From the NCBI GenBank assembly GCA_018001935.1, contig JAGNHB010000038.1, positions 1-54,779 of the forward strand: a DNA stretch of 54,779 bases, read 5' to 3'. Source of the stretch: Acidobacteriota bacterium. Its GTDB lineage: Bacteria; Acidobacteriota; JAAYUB01. The notes below the pieces were generated by a model. The model had not been told where the DNA came from, searched no databases, and worked only from the letters and a program-made list of their open reading frames with translations. The translations under genes were made by a program, and so were the position numbers. Shown one piece after another: positions 33,624 to 42,965 of this stretch (its first letter is position 1; the number at the start of each line of letters is the position of its first letter).

Positions 33624-34304
33624 ATGGATTTACAGCGCCTCTTCCCGCAGCTTCCCGGGCCGCGGACGGGTCCCGTCGACCTGGATGCGGAGTCCGTCCG
33701 CTGGCGTCAAGCCCACCGGGACGACTTCCCCGCCGGCGGGCCCAACCCCCTGCTGGACCCGCGTGTCTGCCAGCGTTTCATCGACGGGATTCACCGCGAA
33801 CGCGGCCTGGACTGGTCGTACGGCGGTTACCTCGAGGACCGTTCCCGCCTCTGGGCCGGGAGTTACCTGGACGCCGCCGGAAACTACCTCCACCTGGGGG
33901 TGGATTTCCACGTGCCGCCGGGGACGCCGGTCGCGACTCCCGTGGCCGCGACCGTGATGATGGTGGACGACGACCACGACGCGGACGGGGGGTGGGGGCC
34001 CCGGGTGTTCGTCCAGCCCTCGGGGCCCGACCTGTCCGGGGTGGTCCTGCTCTTCGCCCACCTCCGGGACGTTCGCCGGCCCGTCGGGACCGTCCTGGCC
34101 CCGGGCACGGTCCTGGCCGAGGTGGGCGGCCCGCCCGCCAACGGCAACTGGGCCCCCCACCTTCACGTCCAGGCCGTGGCGAAGCCGTATTTCGAGGAAA
34201 TCCTGCTGGACCGGTTTCACGAACTCGACGGGTACGGCTGCGCCGGCCAGCGGGAGGAGCTGGCCCGGCTCTTCCCGGACCCCCTGGCCTTCCTCTTTTC
34301 CTGA
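33624..34304 (+). CDS. M23-family (LytM) peptidase-like protein
   Basis: A 226-residue protein with an M23 zinc-peptidase core: HLGVDFHVPPGTPVATPVAA gives the HxxxD ligands (His90, Asp94), FAHLRD the middle His (146) and APHLHVQ the final HxH (179, 181). All active-site residues are there. No signal peptide is seen, so it may act in the cytoplasm or belong to the cytosolic M23 subgroup found outside cell-wall biology. An alternative GTG start at 33603 overlaps the previous stop (GTGA) and would add seven residues; I prefer ATG 33624 because the protein pattern starts there. It is co-oriented and coupled with the ATPase/GNAT gene. Confidence 0.82.
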   Translation: MDLQRLFPQLPGPRTGPVDLDAESVRWRQAHRDDFPAGGPNPLLDPRVCQRFIDGIHRERGLDWSYGGYLEDRSRLWAGSYLDAAGNYLHLGVDFHVPPGTPVATPVAATVMMVDDDHDADGGWGPRVFVQPSGPDLSGVVLLFAHLRDVRRPVGTVLAPGTVLAEVGGPPANGNWAPHLHVQAVAKPYFEEILLDRFHELDGYGCAGQREELARLFPDPLAFLFS

Positions 34305-34339
34305 GCGGACGGCGCCGTCCCGACCGCTTCCCCGGGCCC

Positions 34340-35437
34340 TCAATCCCTCCGCTGGAGCAATTCCTCCCGGCGTTTCCAGTACTCGGCGGTGGAGATCTCC
34401 CCCCGGTTCCGCTGGACCTCCAGTTCACGGACCGCCTTGTCGTAGTCGAAACGGGGTGCGCCGTCGGCGCCGCCGGTGTTCACCGCGCCGCCCCAGGCGG
34501 GAGCCGGCGCCGGCGCCGGGGCGACCGCGCCGGTCCGGAAAGCCCACTCCAGGAGGAAGTCGGCCAGCCCCAGCGGGATGAGCACGAACGCCGGGCCGAC
34601 CCACAGCAGGAGCTTCAGAAACATGTTGAGGAGAAAAACGAAGGACGCACCCCCGAACCCCCGGGGCGCCTCGCTGCTCTGGGCCACTGTGGCCATCAGG
34701 AGGGTCACCCCCGTGACGACGAGCCACGCGAGGGCGAGACGGTAGGACTTCCGGCCGTACTCCTCGTTCATGGGCCGGCTGAAGGTGAGCAGCAGCATGA
34801 AGACCGAGGAGAGGACGAGGCAGACCAGCCCCGCCAGGGTGAGGAACCCCACCAGGAAGGGCATGAACCCGCCGGCTTGCATGAGGAGGAACGGCTGGTA
34901 GAGCCCGACGGTCTCCAGCGAGCTTCCCCGCGGGACCAGAAGGCTGACGAGGAACAGGCCCCCGCCCACGCCCCCGGTCCACACCGCCGTCAGGTTTTCC
35001 CGTTGGAAGCAGATGGCCAGTCCCCCGGCGAAGAGGCCGATCATCCCCAGGCTCGAGAGCACGGAGGCAAAAGCCGCCTCGGGACGTGCGATGGCGAACA
35101 TCTTCAACTGGGAACCGCCCTCGAAGAGGAACATCAACAGGGGGAGCAGGCCGATCCCCGCCATCACCGCACCTCGGGCCCACCCCGCCAGGACGTTGGT
35201 CAGCACGAAGACCCCGATGGCGGCCAGGAGGGGATAGAGCGCCAGGAAGATCAGGACGCCCGGCACCCCCTCCTGGAGGAGCAGCCAGATGTTCAGGAAG
35301 ACGATCCCCTGCCGGGGCTCGATCAACGGCAGCAGGAACCCTGCCAGCAGGAGAACCGCGAGAAAACGGTAGGGGGAGGGGCTGAGCTGGTTGCCGCCCG
35401 GGTTTCCGGTCAATTCGGACCACACGGTTGATGCCAT
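34340..35437 (-). CDS. Multi-pass membrane protein with C-terminal SHOCT domain
   Basis: A 365-residue inner-membrane protein with about eight to ten hydrophobic segments (for example FLAVLLLAGFLLPLI, VLIFLALYPLLAAIGVFVL, LVCLVLSSVFMLLLTF). An Ala/Pro linker leads to a short cytosolic helix pair, RNRGEISTAEYWKRREELLQ, typical of SHOCT domains (oligomerisation). ATG 35437 has GGAGGAA just upstream; a longer reading to 35530 lacks a ribosome site. It is convergent with the peptidase gene (35 bases apart). No transport motif is seen, so function is unknown. Confidence 0.8.
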   Translation of the reverse strand: MASTVWSELTGNPGGNQLSPSPYRFLAVLLLAGFLLPLIEPRQGIVFLNIWLLLQEGVPGVLIFLALYPLLAAIGVFVLTNVLAGWARGAVMAGIGLLPLLMFLFEGGSQLKMFAIARPEAAFASVLSSLGMIGLFAGGLAICFQRENLTAVWTGGVGGGLFLVSLLVPRGSSLETVGLYQPFLLMQAGGFMPFLVGFLTLAGLVCLVLSSVFMLLLTFSRPMNEEYGRKSYRLALAWLVVTGVTLLMATVAQSSEAPRGFGGASFVFLLNMFLKLLLWVGPAFVLIPLGLADFLLEWAFRTGAVAPAPAPAPAWGGAVNTGGADGAPRFDYDKAVRELEVQRNRGEISTAEYWKRREELLQRRD

Positions 35438-35750
35438 CGTTCCTCCTGGGGTGCCCCGGGCCCGGCGATTCGGGCAAGCGTGCGGACCCGGATCCGGAAT
35501 CGGTTGAAACTGGTTTTCAAACGGGCTCACAGTGTACCTTCAAATGATAGCCGGGAACGGGCCCGCCTGCAAGGAAAAAGACGTTGGGGTGCTCCGGGCC
35601 CGGGCCCGCCCGAGAAGCGTTACCCCCTTTTTCCGCTTGCCATTTGAAGCAATGTCGGATAGGCTTGAAATTGGCTTTATCGGGAAACGACACCTGACCG
35701 CACCCTGACGGTCGTGTCGTGTTTATTGTTCCCTTGGGGAGAGAGAAACC
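35438..35750. other. Divergent intergenic region before the hybrid-kinase operon
   Basis: No gene is seen. A possible plus-strand promoter, TTGCCA (35637-35642), 17 bases, TAGGCT (35660-35665), lies 85 bases before the kinase start. A short repeat GGTTGAAACTGGTTTTCAAAC near 35500 forms an imperfect inverted pair and may serve the minus-strand gene. Confidence 0.35.
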
Positions 35751-38483
35751 GTGCCCCAATCGGAAACCGTGGTCCTGGATCTGTGCCGTCGCCTGTTCGG
35801 GCAGGCGGGGGAGGCCGTTTTCCTGTTGCGGGACGGCCGGGTGGCGGAGTGCAGCGAGGCCTTCCCCGCCCTGCTGGGATGTCGCCGGAACGATCTGCTG
35901 GGGCGCGATTTCCTCCGCCTGACCGGCGAACACCGCCCGAGCGGACACACCCCGTCCGCGTCCCTGGCCTACAGCCTCCGGGCCGCCCAGGACGGATACC
36001 CCCAGAACATCGTGGTATCCTTGGCGACCGCGGGGGGCCCGATGGCCCTCGAGCTGTCGCTGGGCCCCGCGGATCTCCCCGGCGCTCCGGCGGTGCTGGG
36101 CATCGCGCGGCGGCCGCCCGGGGAGCCGGCCTCCGGGGAGGTGCCGCGCCAGTCCGACGAGGGTCTCCGGGCGATCTTCAACAAGGCCATGGACGGGTTC
36201 CTGCTGGCCGACGTCGACACCCGCCGTTTCCGCCTGGGCAACGACGCCATCTGCCGGATGCTGGGGTACACGCCGGAGGAGATCCTGACCCTGGGGGTGG
36301 AGGACATCCACCCCGAGAAGGACCTCCCCACCGTGGTGGGCTTCTTCGACCGGCAGGCCCGCGGGGAGATCAAGATCGCCCCGGACGTCCCCCTGAAGCG
36401 GAAGGACGGGACGGTCCTCTACGCCGACATCAACTCGGGCCCCGTCCTGATCGGCGACCAGCGTTACCTCCTCGGGATCTTCCGGGACAACACCGAACAC
36501 CATCGGCAGCAGGAGCAGCTTCGACGCTCCGAACGCGAGTGGTGGGCCACCTTCCAGGCCATCGGCCACCCCACGCTGCTCATGCGGCCCGACCACACCA
36601 TCCTGGCCGCCAACCGCTCCACGGTCGCCGCCCTCGGGATGCCCGAGGCCGACCTGGTCGGCCGGAAGTGCCACGATCTCTTCCACCCCGGCGTCCCTGA
36701 CCCTCCCGACTGCTGCCCGCTGGGGACGGTGGTCTCGTCAGGGAAGCTCGAGACCCAGGACATGGAGATCGAGGCCCTGGGCGGGACCTACCTGGTTTCG
36801 TGCACCCCGCTGCTGGACGAGGGGGGGAAAGTCGACCGGGTCCTCCACATCGCCACCGACATCACCGTGCGGAAACGGGCGGAACACGATCTTCGGAAGA
36901 GCGAGCAGCGGTTTCGCACCATCCTGGACTCCCTGGACGATGCCGTCCTGATCCTGGACGCCCGGGATTACCGGATCCTGGACGTCAACCACCGGACCCT
37001 GGAGATGCACGGCTTCGGACGGGAGGAGGTCCTGGACCTGGCGGGTGCGGACCTGGGGTCCGGGCGGCCCCCTTTCACCCGGGAGGAGGCTGTCGCCCGC
37101 CTGCGCCAGGCGGCGGACGGGGCGCCGCAGGTCTTCGAGTGGGAAGGACGGCATCGGAGCGGGGACGTCTTCCCCATCGAGGTGAACGTGCGGAGGGCCA
37201 TCATTGACGAGCAGGAGCGGTTGCTGGTGGTCGTCCGGGACGTTTCCGAGCGGAAACGCTGGGAGAGCGAGCGGGAAAAGCTCCAGCAGCAGCTCGTCCA
37301 GGCACAGAAGCTGGAATCCATCGGGCGTCTCGCGGGAGGGGTGGCCCACGATTTCAGCAACCTCCTCACCGTGATCCTCGGGTATGCTGAAATTCTGCTG
37401 CGCGACCCGGCGTCCCGCGACCAGGCGGCCCACGGCCCCCTGACCGAGATCCAGATGGCCGGGGAGCGGGCCCGCCACCTGACCCGGCAGCTGCTCGCCT
37501 TCGGGCGGAAACAGGAGCTTCGCATGGAGCCCGTGGACCTCAACGAGGTCGTCCGACGGTTCAACCTCATGCTGGCCAGACTCCTGGGCGAGAACATCGA
37601 GATCGAGATCCGGCTGTCACCCGCCATCGGACTCATCCGGGCCGACGTCGCCCAGGTGGAGCAGGTCCTGATGAACCTGGCGGTCAATGCCCGCGACGCG
37701 ATGCCGGCAGGAGGGCGTCTCATCATCGAGACCACCCCGGCGTGCCTGGCGGAGGATGCCGACCCGGTCCTCGGGAGCCTTCCCCGCGGGGACTACGTGG
37801 TGCTCTCCGTCTGCGACACCGGGTGCGGCATGGACGGGGAAACGCTGAAGCAGGTTTTCGAGCCCTTCTTCACGACCAAGGGCAAGGAACAGGGGACCGG
37901 CCTCGGCCTGTCCATGGTGTACGGCATCGTCAAGCAGCACGGCGGCGAGATCTTCGCCGTCAGCCAACCGGGTGCGGGGGCGGTCTTCCGGATCTACCTG
38001 CCCGTGGCCCGCCCCGGCCAGAAGGTCTCGTCGTCCCTCCCCACGCCCGGTCGCGGGGCGGAAGGGGGCCGCGGCCTCGTCCTGGTGGTGGAGGACGACG
38101 TCGGACTTCGGCGGTTGGCCTGCAACATCTTGAGCCGGCATGGTTACGATGTCCTGGAGGCCCTCGACCCGCAGGATGCCGTCCGCCTCGGCTTCGAACA
38201 CCGCGACCAGCTCGAGGTCGTCCTGTCGGACGTCGTGATGCCGGGGATGAACGGCCCGGAGGTGGTCTCCCGGATCCGCGGCTTCTGCCCCGGGGTCCGG
38301 ACCGTCTTCATGTCGGGCTACACCGAGGAGTCCATCCGTCCCCTGGGCGTCCGGATCGAGGGGATCTCCTTCGTCGCCAAGCCGTTCACACCGAAGGACC
38401 TCGTCCAGGCCGTCCGGGAGGCCCGTGCGGAAACGGCCGGACCGCTCCCGCCCGACGCTGCGGGCCCGGAGGCCCCGCGGTGA
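35751..38483 (+). CDS. Soluble PAS hybrid histidine kinase with C-terminal receiver
   Basis: A 910-residue two-component sensor. Four PAS-like domains lie at about 10-120, 135-255, 265-385 and 390-510 (the third with the Cys-rich PDCCPLGT insert). The HisKA dimerisation box GGVAHDFSNLL has the phosphate-accepting His533. The ATPase has NLAVNARDAM (N), DTGCGMD (G1), FEPFFTTKG (F) and GTGLGLSMVYG (G2). The receiver carries VVEDD, LSDVVMPGMNG with Asp827, MSGYT and KPF. There are no membrane helices, so it senses a cytosolic signal. The start is GTG 35751 with GGAGAGA upstream. The stop overlaps the next kinase start as GTGA. Confidence 0.93.
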   Translation: MPQSETVVLDLCRRLFGQAGEAVFLLRDGRVAECSEAFPALLGCRRNDLLGRDFLRLTGEHRPSGHTPSASLAYSLRAAQDGYPQNIVVSLATAGGPMALELSLGPADLPGAPAVLGIARRPPGEPASGEVPRQSDEGLRAIFNKAMDGFLLADVDTRRFRLGNDAICRMLGYTPEEILTLGVEDIHPEKDLPTVVGFFDRQARGEIKIAPDVPLKRKDGTVLYADINSGPVLIGDQRYLLGIFRDNTEHHRQQEQLRRSEREWWATFQAIGHPTLLMRPDHTILAANRSTVAALGMPEADLVGRKCHDLFHPGVPDPPDCCPLGTVVSSGKLETQDMEIEALGGTYLVSCTPLLDEGGKVDRVLHIATDITVRKRAEHDLRKSEQRFRTILDSLDDAVLILDARDYRILDVNHRTLEMHGFGREEVLDLAGADLGSGRPPFTREEAVARLRQAADGAPQVFEWEGRHRSGDVFPIEVNVRRAIIDEQERLLVVVRDVSERKRWESEREKLQQQLVQAQKLESIGRLAGGVAHDFSNLLTVILGYAEILLRDPASRDQAAHGPLTEIQMAGERARHLTRQLLAFGRKQELRMEPVDLNEVVRRFNLMLARLLGENIEIEIRLSPAIGLIRADVAQVEQVLMNLAVNARDAMPAGGRLIIETTPACLAEDADPVLGSLPRGDYVVLSVCDTGCGMDGETLKQVFEPFFTTKGKEQGTGLGLSMVYGIVKQHGGEIFAVSQPGAGAVFRIYLPVARPGQKVSSSLPTPGRGAEGGRGLVLVVEDDVGLRRLACNILSRHGYDVLEALDPQDAVRLGFEHRDQLEVVLSDVVMPGMNGPEVVSRIRGFCPGVRTVFMSGYTEESIRPLGVRIEGISFVAKPFTPKDLVQAVREARAETAGPLPPDAAGPEAPR

Positions 38484-40609
38484 TCTTCCTGGCCCTGCTC
38501 AACAACATCACGCTCCTGGTCTCGCTCTGCTTCGTGCAGAGCCTCATCATGCGCCGCTGGAAACAGGGCGCCATGACGGGACAGGTCCTGTCGGGGCTGC
38601 TCTTCGGCGTCGTGGCGCTGATCGGGATGCTCAACCCGCTGACGCTGCGGGAGGGGATCATTTTCGACGGGCGCTCCATCGTGATCAGCACCGCCGGGTT
38701 GTTCGGGGGGCCCGTCACCGCTTCCGTCACCGCCGTCATCACCGCCGCCTGGCGCATCTTCGCCATCGGCGGGGCGGGGACGCTGATGGGCGTTGGCGTC
38801 ATCGCGGAATCGGCCCTCCTGGGGGTCGCCTACCACTACCTGCGCCGCCGCCGCCCCGACCTCGTCCGCATCCACCACCTCTGGCTGTTCGGCTTCGTCG
38901 TCCACCTCGCCATGCTGGTGCTCACCCGGGCTCTCCCCAGCAAGGTCTCCTTCGAGATCTACACGCAGATCGCCATCCCCGTCATCGTGATCTACCCCCT
39001 GGCCACCGTCCTCGTCTGCCTGCTGATCCTCCAGCAGGAATCCCGCCTGAAGGCGATCTCGGACCTGGCCGAGAGCGGGAACAAGCTGCGCCGCCTCACC
39101 GAGAACATCCCCGGGATCGTCTACCAGTTCTACGTCCGGCCCGACGGGAAGATGGGGTTCCACTACGTGGGCGAGAACGTGTACGACGTCTACGGGCTGG
39201 AGGCGAACCTGGACACCCTCCTGGAGCGCTTCATGGAAGGCATCCCCGCCGGGGACGCCGAGCGGTTGCTCGAGTCGATCCACCAGGCGACCCGGGACCT
39301 GAAGCACTGGGACTTCGAGGGACGCTTCACCCGGCCGGACGGTCGGGATGTTCACTACCGGGGGCTATCGACCCCGGTCTGCCTCAAGGACGAGGTGGTG
39401 TTCTCCGGGGTCATCCTGGACATCACGGCCCAGAAGCGCGCCGAAGAGGAGAAGGCCGCCCTGGAGAGCCAACTGCGCCAGTCCCAGAAGATGGAGGCCA
39501 TCGGGTTGCTGGCGGGGGGCGTCGCCCACGATCTCAACAACCTGCTCAGCCCCGTCCTGGGCTACACCGACATGATGTTGACGGACCCGACCCTGCGGGA
39601 AGATTTCCGGCGGGACCTGGAGGAAATCCTCAAGGCCGCGGAGCGCGCCCGGGACCTGGTCCGGCAGTTGATGGCCTTCGGGCGGAAGCAGGTCCTGGAG
39701 GTGCGCGCCCTCGACATGAACGAGGTGGTCGGCAACCTCTCGAAACTGCTCCGCCGGATGCTCCGGGAGGACATCCGGCTCTGCTTCGACTACGCCCCGG
39801 CCGCGTGTGTCGTCAACGCCGACCTCGGGCAGATCGAACAGGTGATCATGAACCTGTCCGCCAACGCTCAGGACGCCATGCCCCGCCAGGGGACCCTCAC
39901 CATCGCCGTCGCGGCGGTCGGTCCCGACACGGATTTCGCCGCCCGCTTCCCGGGTCTTCCCCCCGGACGTTACGTTCTATTGAGCGTCACCGACACGGGT
40001 GTCGGCATGGACGCCGGGACCCAGGCGAGGATCTTCGAGCCTTTCTTCACCACCAAGGAGAAGGGGAAGGGCATGGGGTTGGGCCTGGCGTCGGTGTACG
40101 GGATCGTCAAGCAGCACGGCGGCCACATCTGGGTCGACAGCTCCCCGGATTGCGGGACGACGTTCCGGATCTGCCTCCCCTCCGCCGACGTCAAGGCCGA
40201 GGCGCCCTGCGACGCCGCGACGGGCATGGACATGCGCGGGGGCGCCGAGACCATCCTGGTGGCCGAGGACGAGGCCCCCGTCCTCCAGATGGCCTGCAAC
40301 ATGCTGCGTCGCCTGGGCTACCACGTCATCAGCGCGAACTCGGTCGGGGAGTGCCTCCAGGTCGCCGCCGATCACCGGGGCGACATCGACCTACTCCTGA
40401 CGGACGTGGTGATGCCCGAGATGAGCGGCGTGGAACTCCTCTGCCACCTCCGCAGGCAGCGCCCCGACCTGAAGGTCCTCTTCATGTCCGGGTACACCGC
40501 CGACCACCTGGAGAGCCGGGGAACACCGGGCAACGACGGGGAGTTGATCCTCAAGCCGTTCACCCACCAGGACCTGGCCGGGAAAGTCCGCCAGGCCCTG
40601 GACGCCTGA
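38480..40609 (+). CDS. 5TM-LYT membrane hybrid histidine kinase with receiver
   Basis: A 709-residue sensor. The N-terminus has five to six membrane helices with the LytS-type [20 protein letters not shown] and [19 protein letters not shown] signature (5TMR_LYT). A PAS domain follows ([20 protein letters not shown]). His[13 protein letters not shown] gives His350; the ATPase has [28 protein letters not shown] and [11 protein letters not shown]. The receiver has [17 protein letters not shown] with Asp642, MSGYT and KPF. The start is GTG 38480, overlapping the upstream kinase stop by four bases with GGAGG upstream. Pairing a soluble and a membrane hybrid kinase in one operon without an output regulator suggests a phosphorelay to a distant partner. 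Confidence 0.92.
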   Translation: MIFLALLNNITLLVSLCFVQSLIMRRWKQGAMTGQVLSGLLFGVVALIGMLNPLTLREGIIFDGRSIVISTAGLFGGPVTASVTAVITAAWRIFAIGGAGTLMGVGVIAESALLGVAYHYLRRRRPDLVRIHHLWLFGFVVHLAMLVLTRALPSKVSFEIYTQIAIPVIVIYPLATVLVCLLILQQESRLKAISDLAESGNKLRRLTENIPGIVYQFYVRPDGKMGFHYVGENVYDVYGLEANLDTLLERFMEGIPAGDAERLLESIHQATRDLKHWDFEGRFTRPDGRDVHYRGLSTPVCLKDEVVFSGVILDITAQKRAEEEKAALESQLRQSQKMEAIGLLAGGVAHDLNNLLSPVLGYTDMMLTDPTLREDFRRDLEEILKAAERARDLVRQLMAFGRKQVLEVRALDMNEVVGNLSKLLRRMLREDIRLCFDYAPAACVVNADLGQIEQVIMNLSANAQDAMPRQGTLTIAVAAVGPDTDFAARFPGLPPGRYVLLSVTDTGVGMDAGTQARIFEPFFTTKEKGKGMGLGLASVYGIVKQHGGHIWVDSSPDCGTTFRICLPSADVKAEAPCDAATGMDMRGGAETILVAEDEAPVLQMACNMLRRLGYHVISANSVGECLQVAADHRGDIDLLLTDVVMPEMSGVELLCHLRRQRPDLKVLFMSGYTADHLESRGTPGNDGELILKPFTHQDLAGKVRQALDA

Positions 40610-40723
40610 AACCGCGGGCCCCTCCCGCCCGGCGGGCCGTCCGCGCGGCCGGTCCCGGAGCAGGCCGGCGGGGAAGCCCGCGCCGCCCGCCGCCGGGCCA
40701 CGAATCCACACCGGAGGTGTGCC

Positions 40724-41389
40724 ATGAAGTTTTTCATCCGATTGCTAACCCTGTTCCTCTGCGCATCCCTGGCCCTGGCCGGGCCCGGCGACAAGAAGGG
40801 GGGGAAGAAGAAGTCCGGGGAGAAACCGGCCGTGGAGGCCGCGGAGGAGGAGGCCCCGGCGGCGGCGGAGATGGACCCCCAGGCCCGGGCCATGATGGAC
40901 GCCTACATGAAAGCGGGCCAACCGGGTCTCTACCACCGTTTTCTTGCCCAGTTCGAGGGGCGGTGGAAGGCGGTGTCCAAGGCCTGGATGGGCCCTGGCG
41001 AACCCCTGATCAGCGAGGGGGAGGGCGTGAACCGGATGATCTTCGGCGGCCGCTACCTCCACCAGGAGTACCACGGGAAGTTCATGGACATGGATTTCGA
41101 GGGGATGGGGCTGCTGGCCTTCGACAACGTCACGAAGCAGTTCGCCACCGTCTGGATCGACTCCATGTCCACCTGCATCGCGACGGGGACCGGTACGCTG
41201 GACGAGCAGGGTAAGGTCCTCACCACCACCCTGACCTTCTCCGACCCCCTGACCGGGGCGGCCAAAACCAGCCGCGAGGTGCTGCGGGTCGTGGACGAAC
41301 ACACCCACGTCATGGAGATGTACGAGACGGGGGCCGACGGGAAGGAGACCCTGACCATGGAGATCACCTACACCCGCGGGAAAAAGTAG
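40724..41389 (+). CDS. Secreted DUF1579 protein
   Basis: A 221-residue protein with a Sec signal peptide (FFIRLLTLFLCASLALA, cleavage after ALA), a Lys-rich then Glu/Ala-rich linker, and a DUF1579 beta-barrel domain: FLAQFEGRWKAVSKAW, GVNRMIFGGRYLHQEYHG, FEGMGLLAFDNVTKQFATVW and LTMEITYTR. GGAGG stands seven bases before the ATG. It follows the kinase operon by 114 bases with no clear terminator, so co-expression is possible. The domain is lipocalin-like in shape; the ligand is unknown. Confidence 0.85.
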   Translation: MKFFIRLLTLFLCASLALAGPGDKKGGKKKSGEKPAVEAAEEEAPAAAEMDPQARAMMDAYMKAGQPGLYHRFLAQFEGRWKAVSKAWMGPGEPLISEGEGVNRMIFGGRYLHQEYHGKFMDMDFEGMGLLAFDNVTKQFATVWIDSMSTCIATGTGTLDEQGKVLTTTLTFSDPLTGAAKTSREVLRVVDEHTHVMEMYETGADGKETLTMEITYTRGKK

Positions 41390-41529
41390 CGGGGTTTCGC
41401 CACGCTTCCCGAACGAAGGCCGCCGGCGGCGAGGGGGCCGGCCCCGCGCCCCCCCGGCCGTATGACGGCGGGCCTTGCCCCCGCGATGATCCGGGAGCGG
41501 GCCCTCGCCGGGATCCCTGAGCATTTCCG

Positions 41530-41558
41530 TTGCGGACTTCCCGGTCTTGCGCTATAGT
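41530..41558 (+). promoter_or_regulatory. Promoter TTGCGG-17-TATAGT
   Basis: TTGCGG (41530-41535), 17 bases, TATAGT (41553-41558). It drives the nucleotide-sugar operon with a leader of about 60 bases and a normal AGGAG site. Confidence 0.7.
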
Positions 41559-41625
41559 CAGCGACTCACGTCGGGACGCCCCCGAACCGGGGGCGGCGGT
41601 GCGTACAACCGTCTTCGAGGAGAAC

Positions 41626-42948
41626 ATGAACCAGCACGCCGAAATGCTCAAGCATCGCATCGAATCGCACGAGGCCCGGGTGGGGATCGTGGGGCTCGGC
41701 TACGTCGGGCTGCCCCTGGCCCTCGCCTTCGCCGCGAAGGGGTTCGAGGTCCTGGGTTTCGACATCGACCCCGGGAAGATCGAGGCCCTGGAGGCCGGGC
41801 GGCCCTACATCCAGCACCTCGACTGGCCGCGGGTCGATCGGGCCGTGCGTGACGGCCTCCTGAAAGCCACGACCGACTTCGCCCGGCTCGGGGAGCCCGA
41901 CGCGCTGCTCATCTGCGTCCCGACGCCCCTGACCCCCCAGCGCGAACCGGACATGACCTACATCGTCCAGACCGCGGAGCAGATCCGGAAAAGCCTTCGC
42001 CCGGGCCAGTTGGTGGTCCTGGAGTCCACCACCTACCCCGGGACCACCGACGATCTGCTCCGGGGACTCCTGGAGAAGTCCGGCCTGCGCAGCGGGGAGG
42101 ACTTCTTCCTGGCCTTCTCGCCCGAGCGGGAGGACCCCGGGAACCGCGATTTCGGCACCACCAACACCCCGAAGGTGGTGGGCGGGGTGGACCCCGTTTC
42201 CGGCGACCTGGCCCAGGCACTCTACGCCCGGGTCATCGACCGGACCGTCCGGGTCTCGTCGGCGCGGGCCGCCGAGGCCTCCAAGCTCACCGAGAACATC
42301 TTCCGCGCGGTGAACATCGCCCTCGTCAACGAGTTGAAGATCATCTACCAGCGCATGGGGATCGACGTCTGGGAAGTCCTGGACGCCGCCGCGACCAAGC
42401 CCTTCGGCTTCATGCGGTTCAACCCCGGCCCCGGCTGGGGCGGGCACTGCATCCCCCTGGACCCGTTCTACCTCTCCTGGAAGGCCCGGGAATACGGCGA
42501 GGCGCCCAAGTTCATCGAGATCGCCGGCGACGTGAACGTCCAGATGCCCCGTTACGTGGTCGAGCGGCTGTCGCTGGCCCTCAACGATCGCCGGCGGCCC
42601 GTGAAGGGGAGCCGGGTCCTGGTGCTGGGCCTGGCCTACAAGAAGGACATCGACGACCCGCGGGAGAGCCCCGCGTTCGAGATCATCCACCTGCTCCTGG
42701 CCCTCGGCGCGGACGTCTCCTACCACGACCCCCACGTGCCGCACTCCCCCCGGATGCGATCCTGGCCCAGCCTGCCCGCCATGGACTCGCGGCCGCTGAC
42801 GGCGGAGACCCTCGAAGGTTGCGACGCTGTCGTCATCGTGACGGACCACGCGGCGGTGGACTACGACCGGGTCCTCAGGCATGCGCCGCTGGTGGTGGAC
42901 ACCCGCGGGATCTACCGCGGGATTCACCCCAACGTGATCAAGGCCTGA
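41626..42948 (+). CDS. UDP-sugar 6-dehydrogenase (UDP-glucose/GDP-mannose dehydrogenase family)
   Basis: This 440-residue enzyme oxidises a nucleotide sugar at C6 in two NAD-dependent steps to a uronic acid. The Rossmann motif GIVGLGYVGLPLAL lies near residues 20-33, CVPTPLTP follows, and the central helix ASKLTENIFRAVNIALVNEL is intact. The catalytic Cys275 sits in GGHCIPLDP. The C-terminal domain has VLVLGLAYKKDIDDPRESPA. It resembles WecC/WbpA/TviB-type enzymes more than Ugd, so UDP-GlcNAc or UDP-GalNAc are likely substrates. ATG 41626 has AGGAG five bases upstream. First gene of the operon, followed after 17 bases by an epimerase. Confidence 0.9.
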   Translation: MNQHAEMLKHRIESHEARVGIVGLGYVGLPLALAFAAKGFEVLGFDIDPGKIEALEAGRPYIQHLDWPRVDRAVRDGLLKATTDFARLGEPDALLICVPTPLTPQREPDMTYIVQTAEQIRKSLRPGQLVVLESTTYPGTTDDLLRGLLEKSGLRSGEDFFLAFSPEREDPGNRDFGTTNTPKVVGGVDPVSGDLAQALYARVIDRTVRVSSARAAEASKLTENIFRAVNIALVNELKIIYQRMGIDVWEVLDAAATKPFGFMRFNPGPGWGGHCIPLDPFYLSWKAREYGEAPKFIEIAGDVNVQMPRYVVERLSLALNDRRRPVKGSRVLVLGLAYKKDIDDPRESPAFEIIHLLLALGADVSYHDPHVPHSPRMRSWPSLPAMDSRPLTAETLEGCDAVVIVTDHAAVDYDRVLRHAPLVVDTRGIYRGIHPNVIKA

Positions 42949-42965
42949 GGACGGGGGGCTGCGGG

